Origin: Treponema denticola ATCC 35405
Lineage (GTDB): Bacteria; Spirochaetota; Spirochaetia; Treponematales; Treponemataceae
Assembly: GCF_000008185.1 (NCBI RefSeq)
Contig: NC_002967.9
Location: 1,426,001-1,490,000, forward strand
DNA: 64,000 nucleotides
Direction: 5' to 3'
This document shows, piece by piece, positions 1 through 7,854 of the stretch. The notes beneath the pieces were generated by a model. It saw nothing but the letters and a program-made list of their open reading frames with translations, searched no databases and was not told the DNA's origin. Numbering within the stretch: position 1 is the stretch's first letter; each line of letters starts with the position of its first letter. The position numbers and the translations under genes were made by a program.

Positions 1-1
1 A

Positions 2-916
2 ATAACCGACAATATTTCTTCAGCTAGAAATCATATCCAAGATCAATCTTCAGGTGTTGTAAAGATGCAGGGGACCTTAAATCAAATGGCCTCAGGTATA
101 GAAAAATTAGGAAAGAATATTGAAAGTCAGTCTGCAGCCGTTACGGAATCCGTTTCAACGATAGAAGAAATGGTTTCCAATATTCAGTCCGTAACAAAAA
201 CCGTAAAAGAAAATGTCGACTCCATCGAAAAACTAAACGCTTCTGCCGAATCAGGCAATCAAGCCGTTTCGACCGCACACACTATAGCAAAAAATATTAC
301 CGATGATTCGGATGGACTTTTGGAGGCTTCTAATGTTATTCAGCATATTGCAAGTCAAACAAACCTTCTTGCAATGAATGCGGCTATTGAGGCTGCTCAT
401 GCGGGAGAGTCGGGAAAGGGCTTTGCCGTAGTTGCTGACGAAATCAGAAAACTGGCTGAAGAATCAAGTACTCAAGGAAAAACGATTACGACCGTATTAA
501 ATAATCTCAAAACTAAGATTGAAGAGCTTAATTCTGCCGCCGAGACTACGGAAGTGCAATTTGCCGAAATAATGAAAATTCTTTCGACGGTAAATGACGG
601 AAGCAGCTCTATAATGCATGCTATGACAGAGCAAAGCTCCGGAAGCAGTCAAGTTTTGGATGCCATAAAAGAAATAAGCGATATAACTTATGATGTAAAA
701 AGCGGTTCCTTGGAAATACTTAAAGGAAATACTGAGGTCAGCAAAGAAATTTCAAAACTGGTAGAAATTTCTAAACTGATAAACCAAGGTATGGATGGTA
801 TAGGAAACGATACCGGACAAATAAATGAAATTATAACTCAGGTAAGCGGAATAAGCGAAAAGAATGAAGAGGCTGTCACTAAGGTTATGAAGTACCTGTC
901 TCAACTAAGTTTTTAA
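2..916 (+). CDS. Methyl-accepting chemotaxis protein, C-terminal part (5' end outside window)
   Basis: The frame is open from the window edge, so the start, any membrane segments and any sensor domain lie upstream. What is visible is the cytoplasmic signalling rod: long heptad-rich helices on both sides of the highly conserved hairpin tip ([16 protein letters not shown], followed by [18 protein letters not shown], about DNA 360-470), which contacts CheA and CheW. The protein ends in ...YLSQLSF and has no CheR-tethering NWETF-like pentapeptide. It would relay ligand signals to the flagellar motor through CheA/CheY. The last 12 bases overlap the convergent pseudouridine synthase gene. Family call is certain; ligand unknown. 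Confidence 0.95.
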   Translation: MTDNISSARNHIQDQSSGVVKMQGTLNQMASGIEKLGKNIESQSAAVTESVSTIEEMVSNIQSVTKTVKENVDSIEKLNASAESGNQAVSTAHTIAKNITDDSDGLLEASNVIQHIASQTNLLAMNAAIEAAHAGESGKGFAVVADEIRKLAEESSTQGKTITTVLNNLKTKIEELNSAAETTEVQFAEIMKILSTVNDGSSSIMHAMTEQSSGSSQVLDAIKEISDITYDVKSGSLEILKGNTEVSKEISKLVEISKLINQGMDGIGNDTGQINEIITQVSGISEKNEEAVTKVMKYLSQLSF

Positions 917-1822
917 GCTTGCCAAATCTATACCAAATAAACTTTTGACCGCCCTCTTAAAGTTTTCGGGAAGGGGGGCGGTAATCTCCTTTGGTAAGTC
1001 GTCTAAAAACGGTTCCGAAAATATTAACTTATAGGCATGTAAAAAATATGTAGTTTTTTTTGATAAATCTTCAGAAAATGCTTTTTTTTGTTTTGAGCCG
1101 TATTTTTTATCGTTTAAAAGGGGAGTGCCGAACTGAGAGCATTGTATTCTTATTTGGTGCTTCCTTCCGGTTATAAGATTAAAAAGCACAAGACTTAAAT
1201 TTTCTTCTTTTGAAAAATCAAGAATTCTTATAAGACAAAGACATTCTTTTCCGTCGATTATGCTTTTAAATTCGCTTAAAGAAGGGCGCCCCTCAGTTAT
1301 TCCGATGTAAAATTTACCTATCTTTCCTTCCTGCAGGGCCCTTGAAAATCCCTGTGCTCCTTTTAAACTTTGAGAAAAGGCCAGAATTCCGCTTGTATCC
1401 TTATCCAGTCTATGCAGGGCTCCTACTTTAAAGGAAAGACTTTTTTCTTTTGACGGAAAATATTTTAAAACAGCCTCACAAAGACTTTTTTCTCCATGTA
1501 CAAGCTCTCCGGATCTTTTGTTTATAAAGAGTAAATCATCGGTTTTTAATAGAACGTCAGGTTTTGAAATTGAATAATTTGTTTGATCTTCTGATGCGGG
1601 TGCAGTTAAGCCGAATAGGCTCAAATCCATTGAAATTTCATCGCCTTTTTGGGTTAAGTAGGCTCCGTTTTCTTTTTTACCGTTGACCCTTATCTTCCCT
1701 CTGCGTATTGCCGAATATACGCCGGAAAGGGGCATCTTTCCTAAAAATTTTCGTATTACACGGTCCAGTCTCCTGCCTGAATCATCTTCGCCTATATAAA
1801 AAATCTTATTTTCTTTACTCAT
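905..1822 (-). CDS. RluA-family 23S rRNA pseudouridine synthase (RluC/RluD-like)
   Basis: 305 aa. An N-terminal S4-like RNA-binding segment (about residues 17-50, [12 protein letters not shown]... RRGKIRVNG) precedes the pseudouridine synthase fold. The catalytic motif HRLDKDTSG holds the nucleophilic Asp at residue 140, and GRKHQIRIQ further on is the second family motif. The enzyme would isomerise specific uridines in rRNA; S4 plus HRLD fits RluC/RluD better than RluA, which lacks S4, but the target site cannot be assigned. No Shine-Dalgarno sequence precedes the ATG, and a TATAAT lies 6 bases upstream of it, so the mRNA may be leaderless. It is transcribed convergently to the chemotaxis gene. 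Confidence 0.9.
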   Translation of the reverse strand: MSKENKIFYIGEDDSGRRLDRVIRKFLGKMPLSGVYSAIRRGKIRVNGKKENGAYLTQKGDEISMDLSLFGLTAPASEDQTNYSISKPDVLLKTDDLLFINKRSGELVHGEKSLCEAVLKYFPSKEKSLSFKVGALHRLDKDTSGILAFSQSLKGAQGFSRALQEGKIGKFYIGITEGRPSLSEFKSIIDGKECLCLIRILDFSKEENLSLVLFNLITGRKHQIRIQCSQFGTPLLNDKKYGSKQKKAFSEDLSKKTTYFLHAYKLIFSEPFLDDLPKEITAPLPENFKRAVKSLFGIDLASLKT

Positions 1823-1828
1823 TTATAC

Positions 1829-1857
1829 ATTATATACCATTTACAGACTTGACAAAA
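1829..1857 (-). promoter_or_regulatory. Possible promoter of the pseudouridine synthase gene
   Basis: On the minus strand a perfect TATAAT (plus-strand 1829-1834) stands only 6 bases before the ATG at 1822. The -35 region (around 1850-1857) is TTGTCA/TTTTGT-like and poor, with a 15 to 17 base spacer. Transcription would start at or next to the A of the start codon. Confidence 0.4.
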
Positions 1858-1876
1858 GAGCTATTTTGTAGAGAAT
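1849..1876 (+). promoter_or_regulatory. Possible promoter for the DUF212 gene and downstream Rnf-like operon
   Basis: TTGACA at 1849-1854 is followed after 16 bases by GAGAAT (1871-1876), a weak -10. It overlaps the divergent promoter of the pseudouridine synthase gene. The -35 is perfect but the -10 is poor, so this is tentative. Confidence 0.35.
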
Positions 1877-1883
1877 TAAAGAT

Positions 1884-2372
1884 ATGTTGGAAGCGATGTA
1901 TAAAATGCAGTGGATTATGTTTTTTTCTAATCCGATTTTTTTGTCCGCTATAACAAGCTGGATGATGAGTCAGATTATAAAGACTATTTTTGCATTATTT
2001 AATGCCTCAATAAAGACCCCTATAGATTTTTTTGAGCTGGTGTTTTGGCGTACCGGCGGAATGCCTTCAAGTCACTCCGCTCTTGTAGCATCTTTAACCG
2101 TCAGCATAGGTATAAGGCAGGGGTTTGATTCGGATCTTTTTATTTTTGCCTGTTTTATGGCACTTATAGTTATAAGGGATGCTGTAGGCGTAAGAAGGTC
2201 CAGCGGTTTGCAGGCTAAGGCTCTAAATGACCTCGGTGCAAAGTTTGCCGAAAAGAATGAAGGGTATCATTTTAGAGCAGTAAGGGAAATCCAAGGACAC
2301 AAGCCCGTTGAAGCTGTTGCCGGCATTATTCTTGGTATAATCACATCAATATTATTTGCTTATTTTGGATAA
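1884..2372 (+). CDS. Divergent PAP2 family membrane protein (DUF212, YuiD-like)
   Basis: 162 aa, with three to four hydrophobic segments. The family signature is present in order: GGMPSSHSA (about residues 58-66), RDAVGVRRSSGLQAKALNDL (about 98-117) and IQGHKPVE near the C-terminus. These resemble the phosphatase motifs of PAP2 (type 2 phosphatidic acid phosphatase) enzymes, but the biochemical function of DUF212 is not established. The start is uncertain: ATG codons at 1884, 1896 and 1905 are in frame, none has a strong ribosome binding site, and 1905 has GGAAG 12 bases upstream. It ends 5 bases before the next gene and could head the following operon. Confidence 0.85.
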   Translation: MLEAMYKMQWIMFFSNPIFLSAITSWMMSQIIKTIFALFNASIKTPIDFFELVFWRTGGMPSSHSALVASLTVSIGIRQGFDSDLFIFACFMALIVIRDAVGVRRSSGLQAKALNDLGAKFAEKNEGYHFRAVREIQGHKPVEAVAGIILGIITSILFAYFG

Positions 2373-2377
2373 GAGCT

Positions 2378-3835
2378 ATGAATCAACCTAAAAAATACAT
2401 CTTCTGTTTTGATATTATTGCAGGTTTTTTATTGATTTTCTCTTTTTTCTTGTTAATATTTGTTCCGATGAGCTCAATGTCTACATTGTGGAAGGACTAC
2501 CGTGTCCTTTTTTTACCCATGGAAGTAGATGAACCTGCAATTTTACAGGCAGCCGAAGAACACGGTATTACGGGGATAATTTCTTCTCAAACCATAGAAA
2601 ACCGTTTTTCGGATTTGGAAGAACAAGGTTATACCGGCTATCCCTTTACCGATAAGGAGCGTTACACTCAGTGGTTCATAAATGATCAGGAAAATATAAG
2701 ATATATGTATATTCCATCCGATAAGCATATAACTAAGGACTTTTTTAGATTTTTAAAGAAAAATACCGGGTATTTTTTTATAGAAAACGATACTTCTTTT
2801 TCGGCCTTTCAGTTTTTTATTGCTTTAATATTTTTTGCAGTATCTTTTTTTTATACAAGCCGTAAAAAAAATTATTTTTCTGCCGCCTTTCCCTTTGTTA
2901 TTTACGCAGCCTTTCAGAGGGGAATTTTAGCTCTTTCTTCCTCAATTCTAATAATGTATACTCTTGCATTTTGGATGGAAGCCATAGGTTCTTCTTTAAA
3001 ATTTACAAGAGAACAGCTTGTGTCCAGAATCAAAAAAAATCCTCTTTTAGTTTTTTTCCCCTTTGTTGCTTTGATAATTGCAAAATTCAACAGTAATATT
3101 TCGCTTGTTCTTTTTGTCTTTGCAATATCGGCTTCAGCCTCTTTTACATACATCATTGAAAGGTTTAGTTTTTTTGTTGAAGAGAAGATGGATACGCAAA
3201 AAATTCATAAAACAATACGGGCCTATGTGATGAATCCGCAATCTATCGCAAAATTTTGGCATACAAGGCATTTGTTCGCCGTCTCTTCTTGTGCCCTTTT
3301 TTCTATTGCTTTTTCAGCCTTGTTTTTATATTTCAGTTTTAATAAAACCATAAAGGCATATCAAAATACCCTATATCTGCCTATGCCGGAGGCCTCTGTA
3401 GGAATTCCAGGCTTTTCAAAAAAGGCCTTTGATGAATTAAAAAAAATAAGGACAGGAGATGACCTTCCTGATCTTGGAAACCTTATTTCGGATACATGGA
3501 ATGCAAAGGTTATTCCCTTTACCCGTCTGGGTCTTTCTCCTCAAGAAAATGACAGGGTCAGTTTTAACGATTTTTCCGTAGATGAAAACGGTGTAGTTAC
3601 GGAACAAGATGGCCTTGTATTCAATTTTGATGATGAGTTTATAAAAAGCGTTATTTCTTTTAGGACCAGCCCTTCTATCGAAGACCTGCTTTACAGTCAG
3701 GGAAGGTTTATTACGGCTTCTTATGCACCTAAGAAATTTCCGCTTAACCGTTATAATAGTGCAGCATTGCTTGTTGCCCTTGTTTCGGCTATAATGCCGT
3801 TAATGATTATATTATTGAGAGTGTTAGAAAAATGA
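2378..3835 (+). CDS. Unknown polytopic membrane protein translationally coupled to an RnfC-like gene
   Basis: 485 aa, not recognised. One transmembrane helix near residues 11-32 is followed by a roughly 110-residue probably extracytoplasmic region, then a cluster of hydrophobic helices (about 140-255), another helix near 305-325, a soluble loop of about 130 residues, and a final helix near 463-482. The stop codon overlaps the RnfC-like start (ATGA at 3832-3835), so it is almost certainly co-translated with the Rnf-like genes and may be a subunit or assembly factor of that complex. No catalytic or cofactor motif is visible. Confidence 0.8.
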   Translation: MNQPKKYIFCFDIIAGFLLIFSFFLLIFVPMSSMSTLWKDYRVLFLPMEVDEPAILQAAEEHGITGIISSQTIENRFSDLEEQGYTGYPFTDKERYTQWFINDQENIRYMYIPSDKHITKDFFRFLKKNTGYFFIENDTSFSAFQFFIALIFFAVSFFYTSRKKNYFSAAFPFVIYAAFQRGILALSSSILIMYTLAFWMEAIGSSLKFTREQLVSRIKKNPLLVFFPFVALIIAKFNSNISLVLFVFAISASASFTYIIERFSFFVEEKMDTQKIHKTIRAYVMNPQSIAKFWHTRHLFAVSSCALFSIAFSALFLYFSFNKTIKAYQNTLYLPMPEASVGIPGFSKKAFDELKKIRTGDDLPDLGNLISDTWNAKVIPFTRLGLSPQENDRVSFNDFSVDENGVVTEQDGLVFNFDDEFIKSVISFRTSPSIEDLLYSQGRFITASYAPKKFPLNRYNSAALLVALVSAIMPLMIILLRVLEK

Positions 3836-5118
3836 CGGAATTTTTAAGATTTAAACGGGGTAAAGAGGTTTTAGAATACCCTAAGCTTCCTGCCTCGTTT
3901 GAGGGCAATGCTTTTTTACCTCAAAAGGCTTTTATACCTATAGCTTTTGATTCTAAAAAGCGCCCGGAAACCCTTGTTATGAAAGGAGAGACCGTAAAAG
4001 AAGGTCAAATTATAGCCCGTACTGAAGAACCTTTTTCGGTCGGCATATACTCTTCTATTCCCGGAATTTTATATGATTTTATTGACTTTACCCTTCCGGA
4101 CGGAAAGCATATTCATGCTGCAGCCGTAAAACTCGAAGGGGCTTTTGATATTTTAGGCCGCCCATCTGCCGATTATCCGTGGAGGACTTCTTCTAATTCC
4201 GAAATTGTTCGAGCAATAGGTTATTCCGGAATTTTAAATACGGCTGATTTTTCAACAGTGCCCCTTATTTATCAGGTAAGAAATGCTTTAAAAAAGGAAG
4301 AGGCCGATATCTATATAAACCTTTTCGATAAGGACCCTTCTTCAGGTATTGATTCAATCTTGTTTGATCATTTTTTTGAAGATGTTGCAGAGGGTCTTGG
4401 TATAATGGCGAAAATCCTCAATGCTGCTTCTGTAACCTGTATTCATAAGTTGGCAAAAAAAGATCTTTACAAGTTAGAGCAAATTTCACAAACTTGTGAG
4501 CCTTTTTGTAAGGTAAAATTTATAAATGCATCGAATGATTATCCCTTTGTTCAAAAAAATTATTTTGCAAATAAGGAAAATTCTCTTTTAATAGATATTC
4601 CTACTGCTATGTATACATATGAGGTTGTAAGAACAAATAATCCTATAACCTCTGTTTATGTTCTTGTAACGGGTAAGGCTATCAATGAACCCAAGGTCTT
4701 AAAGGTTAAGATAGGGACACCTATAGGAAATCTTATAGAAGAGTGCGGAGGCTTTAAAACCGTGCCGGCACAAATTATATTGAACGGGCTTATCGGCGGG
4801 ATATCCGCCGATACTTTGGATATACCTGTAACGAGTACCTTAAAATCGATTCATATTCCGGGGAAGGATAGTATAAAAAAACACTCTATAGAAGAGTGCA
4901 TAAATTGCGGTTTATGTTTTAATTCTTGTCCTCTATATTTGGAACCTAAAAAAATAGTCGAATCCATTGAAGCTGAGGACTTAAACGAGGACATTTTAAA
5001 ACAAATAAAGATTTGCAGCGGTTGTGCTTGTTGTTCTTCCTGCTGCCCTTCAAGGATTCCCCTGTGTTCCATTATTTTAGAGATGTCAAAAAAAATTAAA
5101 AAAGGAAATCTTTTATGA
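3832..5118 (+). CDS. RnfC-like electron-transport subunit, divergent
   Basis: 428 aa, normal length for a short RnfC. The N-terminal barrel-sandwich region (residues about 20-105) and an SLBB-like domain (about 275-335) are followed by two complete 4Fe-4S motifs of the form CxxCxxCxxxCP: C356, C359, C362, C366 and C395, C398, C401, C405. RnfC normally accepts electrons from NADH through FMN. Here the family's glycine-rich GGAGFPT stretch and the following acidic ECEPY stretch are not recognisable; the aligned region (about 125-175) reads AIGYSGILNTADFS and INLFDKDPSSG. The two Fe-S clusters therefore look kept while the NADH/FMN site looks lost. It overlaps both neighbours by 4 bases. Confidence 0.85.
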   Translation: MTEFLRFKRGKEVLEYPKLPASFEGNAFLPQKAFIPIAFDSKKRPETLVMKGETVKEGQIIARTEEPFSVGIYSSIPGILYDFIDFTLPDGKHIHAAAVKLEGAFDILGRPSADYPWRTSSNSEIVRAIGYSGILNTADFSTVPLIYQVRNALKKEEADIYINLFDKDPSSGIDSILFDHFFEDVAEGLGIMAKILNAASVTCIHKLAKKDLYKLEQISQTCEPFCKVKFINASNDYPFVQKNYFANKENSLLIDIPTAMYTYEVVRTNNPITSVYVLVTGKAINEPKVLKVKIGTPIGNLIEECGGFKTVPAQIILNGLIGGISADTLDIPVTSTLKSIHIPGKDSIKKHSIEECINCGLCFNSCPLYLEPKKIVESIEAEDLNEDILKQIKICSGCACCSSCCPSRIPLCSIILEMSKKIKKGNLL

Positions 5119-6149
5119 AATCTTATTCTAACTTGTCTTTGACGGCAGCTCCATTTGTGTATACACGCCTTCCCATTTTTAAAATTAATATTGTCGTTTT
5201 ATCTCTTTTAGGTATCCAAATTTTGATTTTGGCGCTGAGTGCCGACCTTTATGCTCTGTTAAATATTGTCATTGCCGTTATGGGCGTATTATTTGTAGAA
5301 AATTTACTTAGATACTTAGCTTCTTCAAAATTCGGTTTATCCCTCGAAATGATAATTTCAGGTCTGCTGATAGGTTTCTTTATGCCTACGGGTATAGGAT
5401 TTGTTTTTGTTTTTATTTTAAGTGCTTTTTCGGTATTTATTGTAAAAACCGTGTTCGGCGGAACAGGGCGAAATTGGCTGAACCCTGTTGCTTTTGCAGT
5501 CTGTGCTGCATATATTTCCCGGCCGGAGGCCTTTCCGCCGCTGATTTCAGATTTTTCACTCTTAGCTGAAAAAGGCAGTTTTTTTGCCGTGATGGAGGCA
5601 AACGGCCTTTTAAAACTTAAAACGGATTTTACCATTACCTCTGCTCTTAATTCCATTTTACTACACGGGGTAGGCGTAACCCTTCCTGAAGGCTATATAA
5701 GCCTCTTTTTAAATTCTACATCATCAATACCTGCTTTCCGTTACAATATAGTTACATTGGTGTCGTCGATAATACTGTTTTCTATCAGGGCTGTGGATTA
5801 TATTCTTCCTGCGTTTTTTTTGGCAACCTATGCTGTTTTAGTTTGGATTTTCGGAATGGCCCCTGTTTCAAATATTTATTTTACGGGAGACATACTGTCG
5901 GCTGTTTTAACGGGCGGCATTTTATTTGCAGCCTTTTTTGTTATGACGGAGCCTGCATCTTCTCCCAAAACCAAATATGGAAAGGCTATGATCGGTTTTT
6001 TTACAGGAGTTTTTGCCTTTTTTATATGTGCCCATGGAGCATCGCCTGCAGGAATATTCTTTGCCATAATCCTTGGCAATATAATTTCTCCTCTTATCGA
6101 AAGACTTGAGATAAAAATACAGGCTAAAAAAAGGAGTCTTTATGAATAA
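5115..6149 (+). CDS. RnfD-like membrane subunit lacking the usual FMN-attachment threonine
   Basis: 344 aa, about nine to ten transmembrane helices, normal RnfD length. The conserved FGGTGRNWLNPV segment (about residues 114-125) matches the RnfD/NqrB family. In typical RnfD an S/T-G-A-T motif carries covalently bound FMN on its last threonine. The aligned position here reads TDFTITSAL (170-178), with Leu where Thr would be. RnfD normally spans the membrane and helps couple electron flow to Na+ or H+ movement. Its start overlaps the RnfC-like stop by 4 bases and its end overlaps the next gene by 8 bases. Confidence 0.85.
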   Translation: MKSYSNLSLTAAPFVYTRLPIFKINIVVLSLLGIQILILALSADLYALLNIVIAVMGVLFVENLLRYLASSKFGLSLEMIISGLLIGFFMPTGIGFVFVFILSAFSVFIVKTVFGGTGRNWLNPVAFAVCAAYISRPEAFPPLISDFSLLAEKGSFFAVMEANGLLKLKTDFTITSALNSILLHGVGVTLPEGYISLFLNSTSSIPAFRYNIVTLVSSIILFSIRAVDYILPAFFLATYAVLVWIFGMAPVSNIYFTGDILSAVLTGGILFAAFFVMTEPASSPKTKYGKAMIGFFTGVFAFFICAHGASPAGIFFAIILGNIISPLIERLEIKIQAKKRSLYE

Positions 6150-6633
6150 TTCGAATGTAGAAAAAATAAAAAAACACCTCCTCCTTTTTGCTTTTTTTAT
6201 TGCATCGGGACTTATATTATGGGGAAGCGGTTATATAATTTCAGGACTTAAAAACGATGCCTATTTACAGGATGCAGACTATATTTTAAAAAACTCTCCG
6301 CTTTGTTCGAAACATCAAGGTGTAGAATTTATAAAGGCCTTAAATCCTTCTTCGCTAAATATGAATTTTTGTAATGCGGTTTTTGAAGTCAAGATGAAGG
6401 AGAAAAAAGGCTATGCCGCTTTTATAAATATGAGCGGAAAATATGGAATATATCAAGGAATGTTTCTCTACTTTAAAGAGGAAAGACAATGCTTTTTTTG
6501 CGGTTTGGGGGGAGGAATTGCCGATAAACCGGCGATATATTACGGCATAATCCCTTTGAGTATAAGTATTTCCGAGCAAAAATTAGCCTCCGCCTTTGAA
6601 CGGCTTGAGATAAACAATAAGGAGAAAAAATAA
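6142..6633 (+). CDS. RnfG-like protein with truncated FMN-binding domain
   Basis: 163 aa, shorter than the usual 190 to 210. An N-terminal transmembrane helix (about residues 12-34) would anchor an extracytoplasmic domain. Position in the operon and the segment GYAAFINMSGKYGIYQG resemble the FMN-binding domain of RnfG. The C-terminal SGATxT motif that carries covalent FMN is absent, and the place where ETPGLG is expected holds a CxxC (C117, C120) before GLGGG. Identification rests mainly on gene order and weak similarity. The stop is followed directly by the next ATG (TAAATG). Confidence 0.65.
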   Translation: MNNSNVEKIKKHLLLFAFFIASGLILWGSGYIISGLKNDAYLQDADYILKNSPLCSKHQGVEFIKALNPSSLNMNFCNAVFEVKMKEKKGYAAFINMSGKYGIYQGMFLYFKEERQCFFCGLGGGIADKPAIYYGIIPLSISISEQKLASAFERLEINNKEKK

Positions 6634-7227
6634 ATGGCTGCAAATAAGAAGTTGATCGTCTTTCTTTTCGGTTTATGCCCCATAATTCCTGCTGCTTCAA
6701 ATTTTGCATACGGAATTGTCTTAACCGTTTCATTGTGGGTTATCTTTTTTTTGGGGATTTTAGGAAATTATGTAGGGAAGCTGATAGATATTAACCGTTT
6801 TAACTATGTGTTTGTAAGTATATTTATGATTACCGGTACGGCTTTGGTCAATGCCTTGCTGGAAGGTATATTACCTATAATACACGGCCCCCTTCAAGTA
6901 TATACGTATATATTAACCTTTTCCTACATTATTTTTTTGGGCCTAAAACAATATTATGAAGACTCTGAATCATTGGATTTACCTATATGGTATTCCGTTT
7001 TGATTTTGAGTTTATCTGCTTTAAGGGAATTTTTTGCTTTCGGCTCGCTTTCTTTTCCTGTTTCATCGGGTTTTTTATCGCTTCGGCTGCCTTATTTTTC
7101 AAATCATCCTCTATTCCGTTTTTTAGGGACCACTGCCGGAGCCTTTATTATCCTCGGGCTTATAATATGGATTTATTTTTCCGTTACAAAAGAATTGCCG
7201 ACTGTTAAGATGGGAGAGGAAGAATGA
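6634..7227 (+). CDS. RnfE-like membrane subunit
   Basis: 197 aa, about six transmembrane helices, usual RnfE/NqrD size. GLCPII (C15) matches the conserved GLCP of the family, in which two cysteines, one in each half of the inverted repeat, help bind an intramembrane Fe-S cluster together with RnfA. C15 is the only cysteine in this protein, so the second ligand is missing. It would pair with the following RnfA-like protein. It is coupled to both neighbours (TAAATG before, ATGA after). Confidence 0.8.
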   Translation: MAANKKLIVFLFGLCPIIPAASNFAYGIVLTVSLWVIFFLGILGNYVGKLIDINRFNYVFVSIFMITGTALVNALLEGILPIIHGPLQVYTYILTFSYIIFLGLKQYYEDSESLDLPIWYSVLILSLSALREFFAFGSLSFPVSSGFLSLRLPYFSNHPLFRFLGTTAGAFIILGLIIWIYFSVTKELPTVKMGEEE

Positions 7228-7763
7228 GTCTGATTATATTTTATACTTTTGTATCTTCGATTGTTTTTGTATATGGAATAGGTTTGGAATGCCTCTATAT
7301 CTATCTTGAAAACCCAAAAAAAGTATACGCATTTTTTATTAAAAATGTCATAGTAGTTTTGATATCGGTTAGTCTGGTTTGGGCTTTATGCCGTTATATT
7401 TTAAACCCTCTCGGTGCCGGTTTTCTTCTCCCTGTTTTGACTATAAGTTTTTTAGAGGCATTGAATTTGATTTTTAAGCTTGTATGGCCTAAGTTTAACG
7501 GTTTAAAACCTGAAGAAAAGATTTTTAGCTGGGGACTCGTATTTTTTTGCCTTTATCAGTCCTCTACATATCGAGAATGTCTTGCTTTGATTTTTTCGGG
7601 TTTTTTTAGTCTTTTTGTGTTTTTGTTTGTTCTAAATGCAATAAAGCAAAAAACAGCGGATAAAGAATCTTTTACCGAATGGAAAAAAGCGTCTCTATTT
7701 TTGATAAGCATGGGGCTGATGTTATCGGCTTTTTATCTTACTGATCTATCGCCCTTTTTTTAA
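7224..7763 (+). CDS. RnfA-like membrane subunit
   Basis: 179 aa, about six transmembrane helices. GIGLECLYIYLENPKK (C23) aligns with the LGICPFLGVSKK region of RnfA, and C109 in GLVFFCLYQ aligns with the second conserved cysteine (TTNCAVLG), so both Fe-S ligands seem kept although the surrounding residues diverge. It is the last gene of the operon; no RnfB (ferredoxin-like subunit) gene is seen in the window. Start overlaps the previous stop by 4 bases. About 90 bases of spacer with a strong promoter follow. Confidence 0.75.
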   Translation: MSLIIFYTFVSSIVFVYGIGLECLYIYLENPKKVYAFFIKNVIVVLISVSLVWALCRYILNPLGAGFLLPVLTISFLEALNLIFKLVWPKFNGLKPEEKIFSWGLVFFCLYQSSTYRECLALIFSGFFSLFVFLFVLNAIKQKTADKESFTEWKKASLFLISMGLMLSAFYLTDLSPFF

Positions 7764-7794
7764 TTTTTAACCGTTTTTGAAAAGCATTACAGGA

Positions 7795-7823
7795 TTGACA
7801 AGGCTTTGTTTATAATTTATAAT
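7795..7823 (+). promoter_or_regulatory. Strong sigma-70-type promoter for the GH57-like gene
   Basis: TTGACA (7795-7800), a 17-base spacer and TATAAT (7818-7823): a full consensus match. The start codon GTG at 7855 follows, with AGGGG (7845-7849) as ribosome binding site. Confidence 0.8.
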
Positions 7824-7854
7824 TGAACCATTGTAAAAATGTAAAGGGGTTTTT

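Noticed and set aside
1708-1953. 81-aa plus-strand frame overlapping the pseudouridine synthase start and the DUF212 gene
   Set aside because: It overlaps two supported genes, has no ribosome binding site and no domain.
5249-5656. 135-aa antisense reading frame inside the RnfD-like gene
   Set aside because: It lies wholly within a well supported gene on the other strand, has no ribosome binding site and a biased composition. Treated as a shadow frame.
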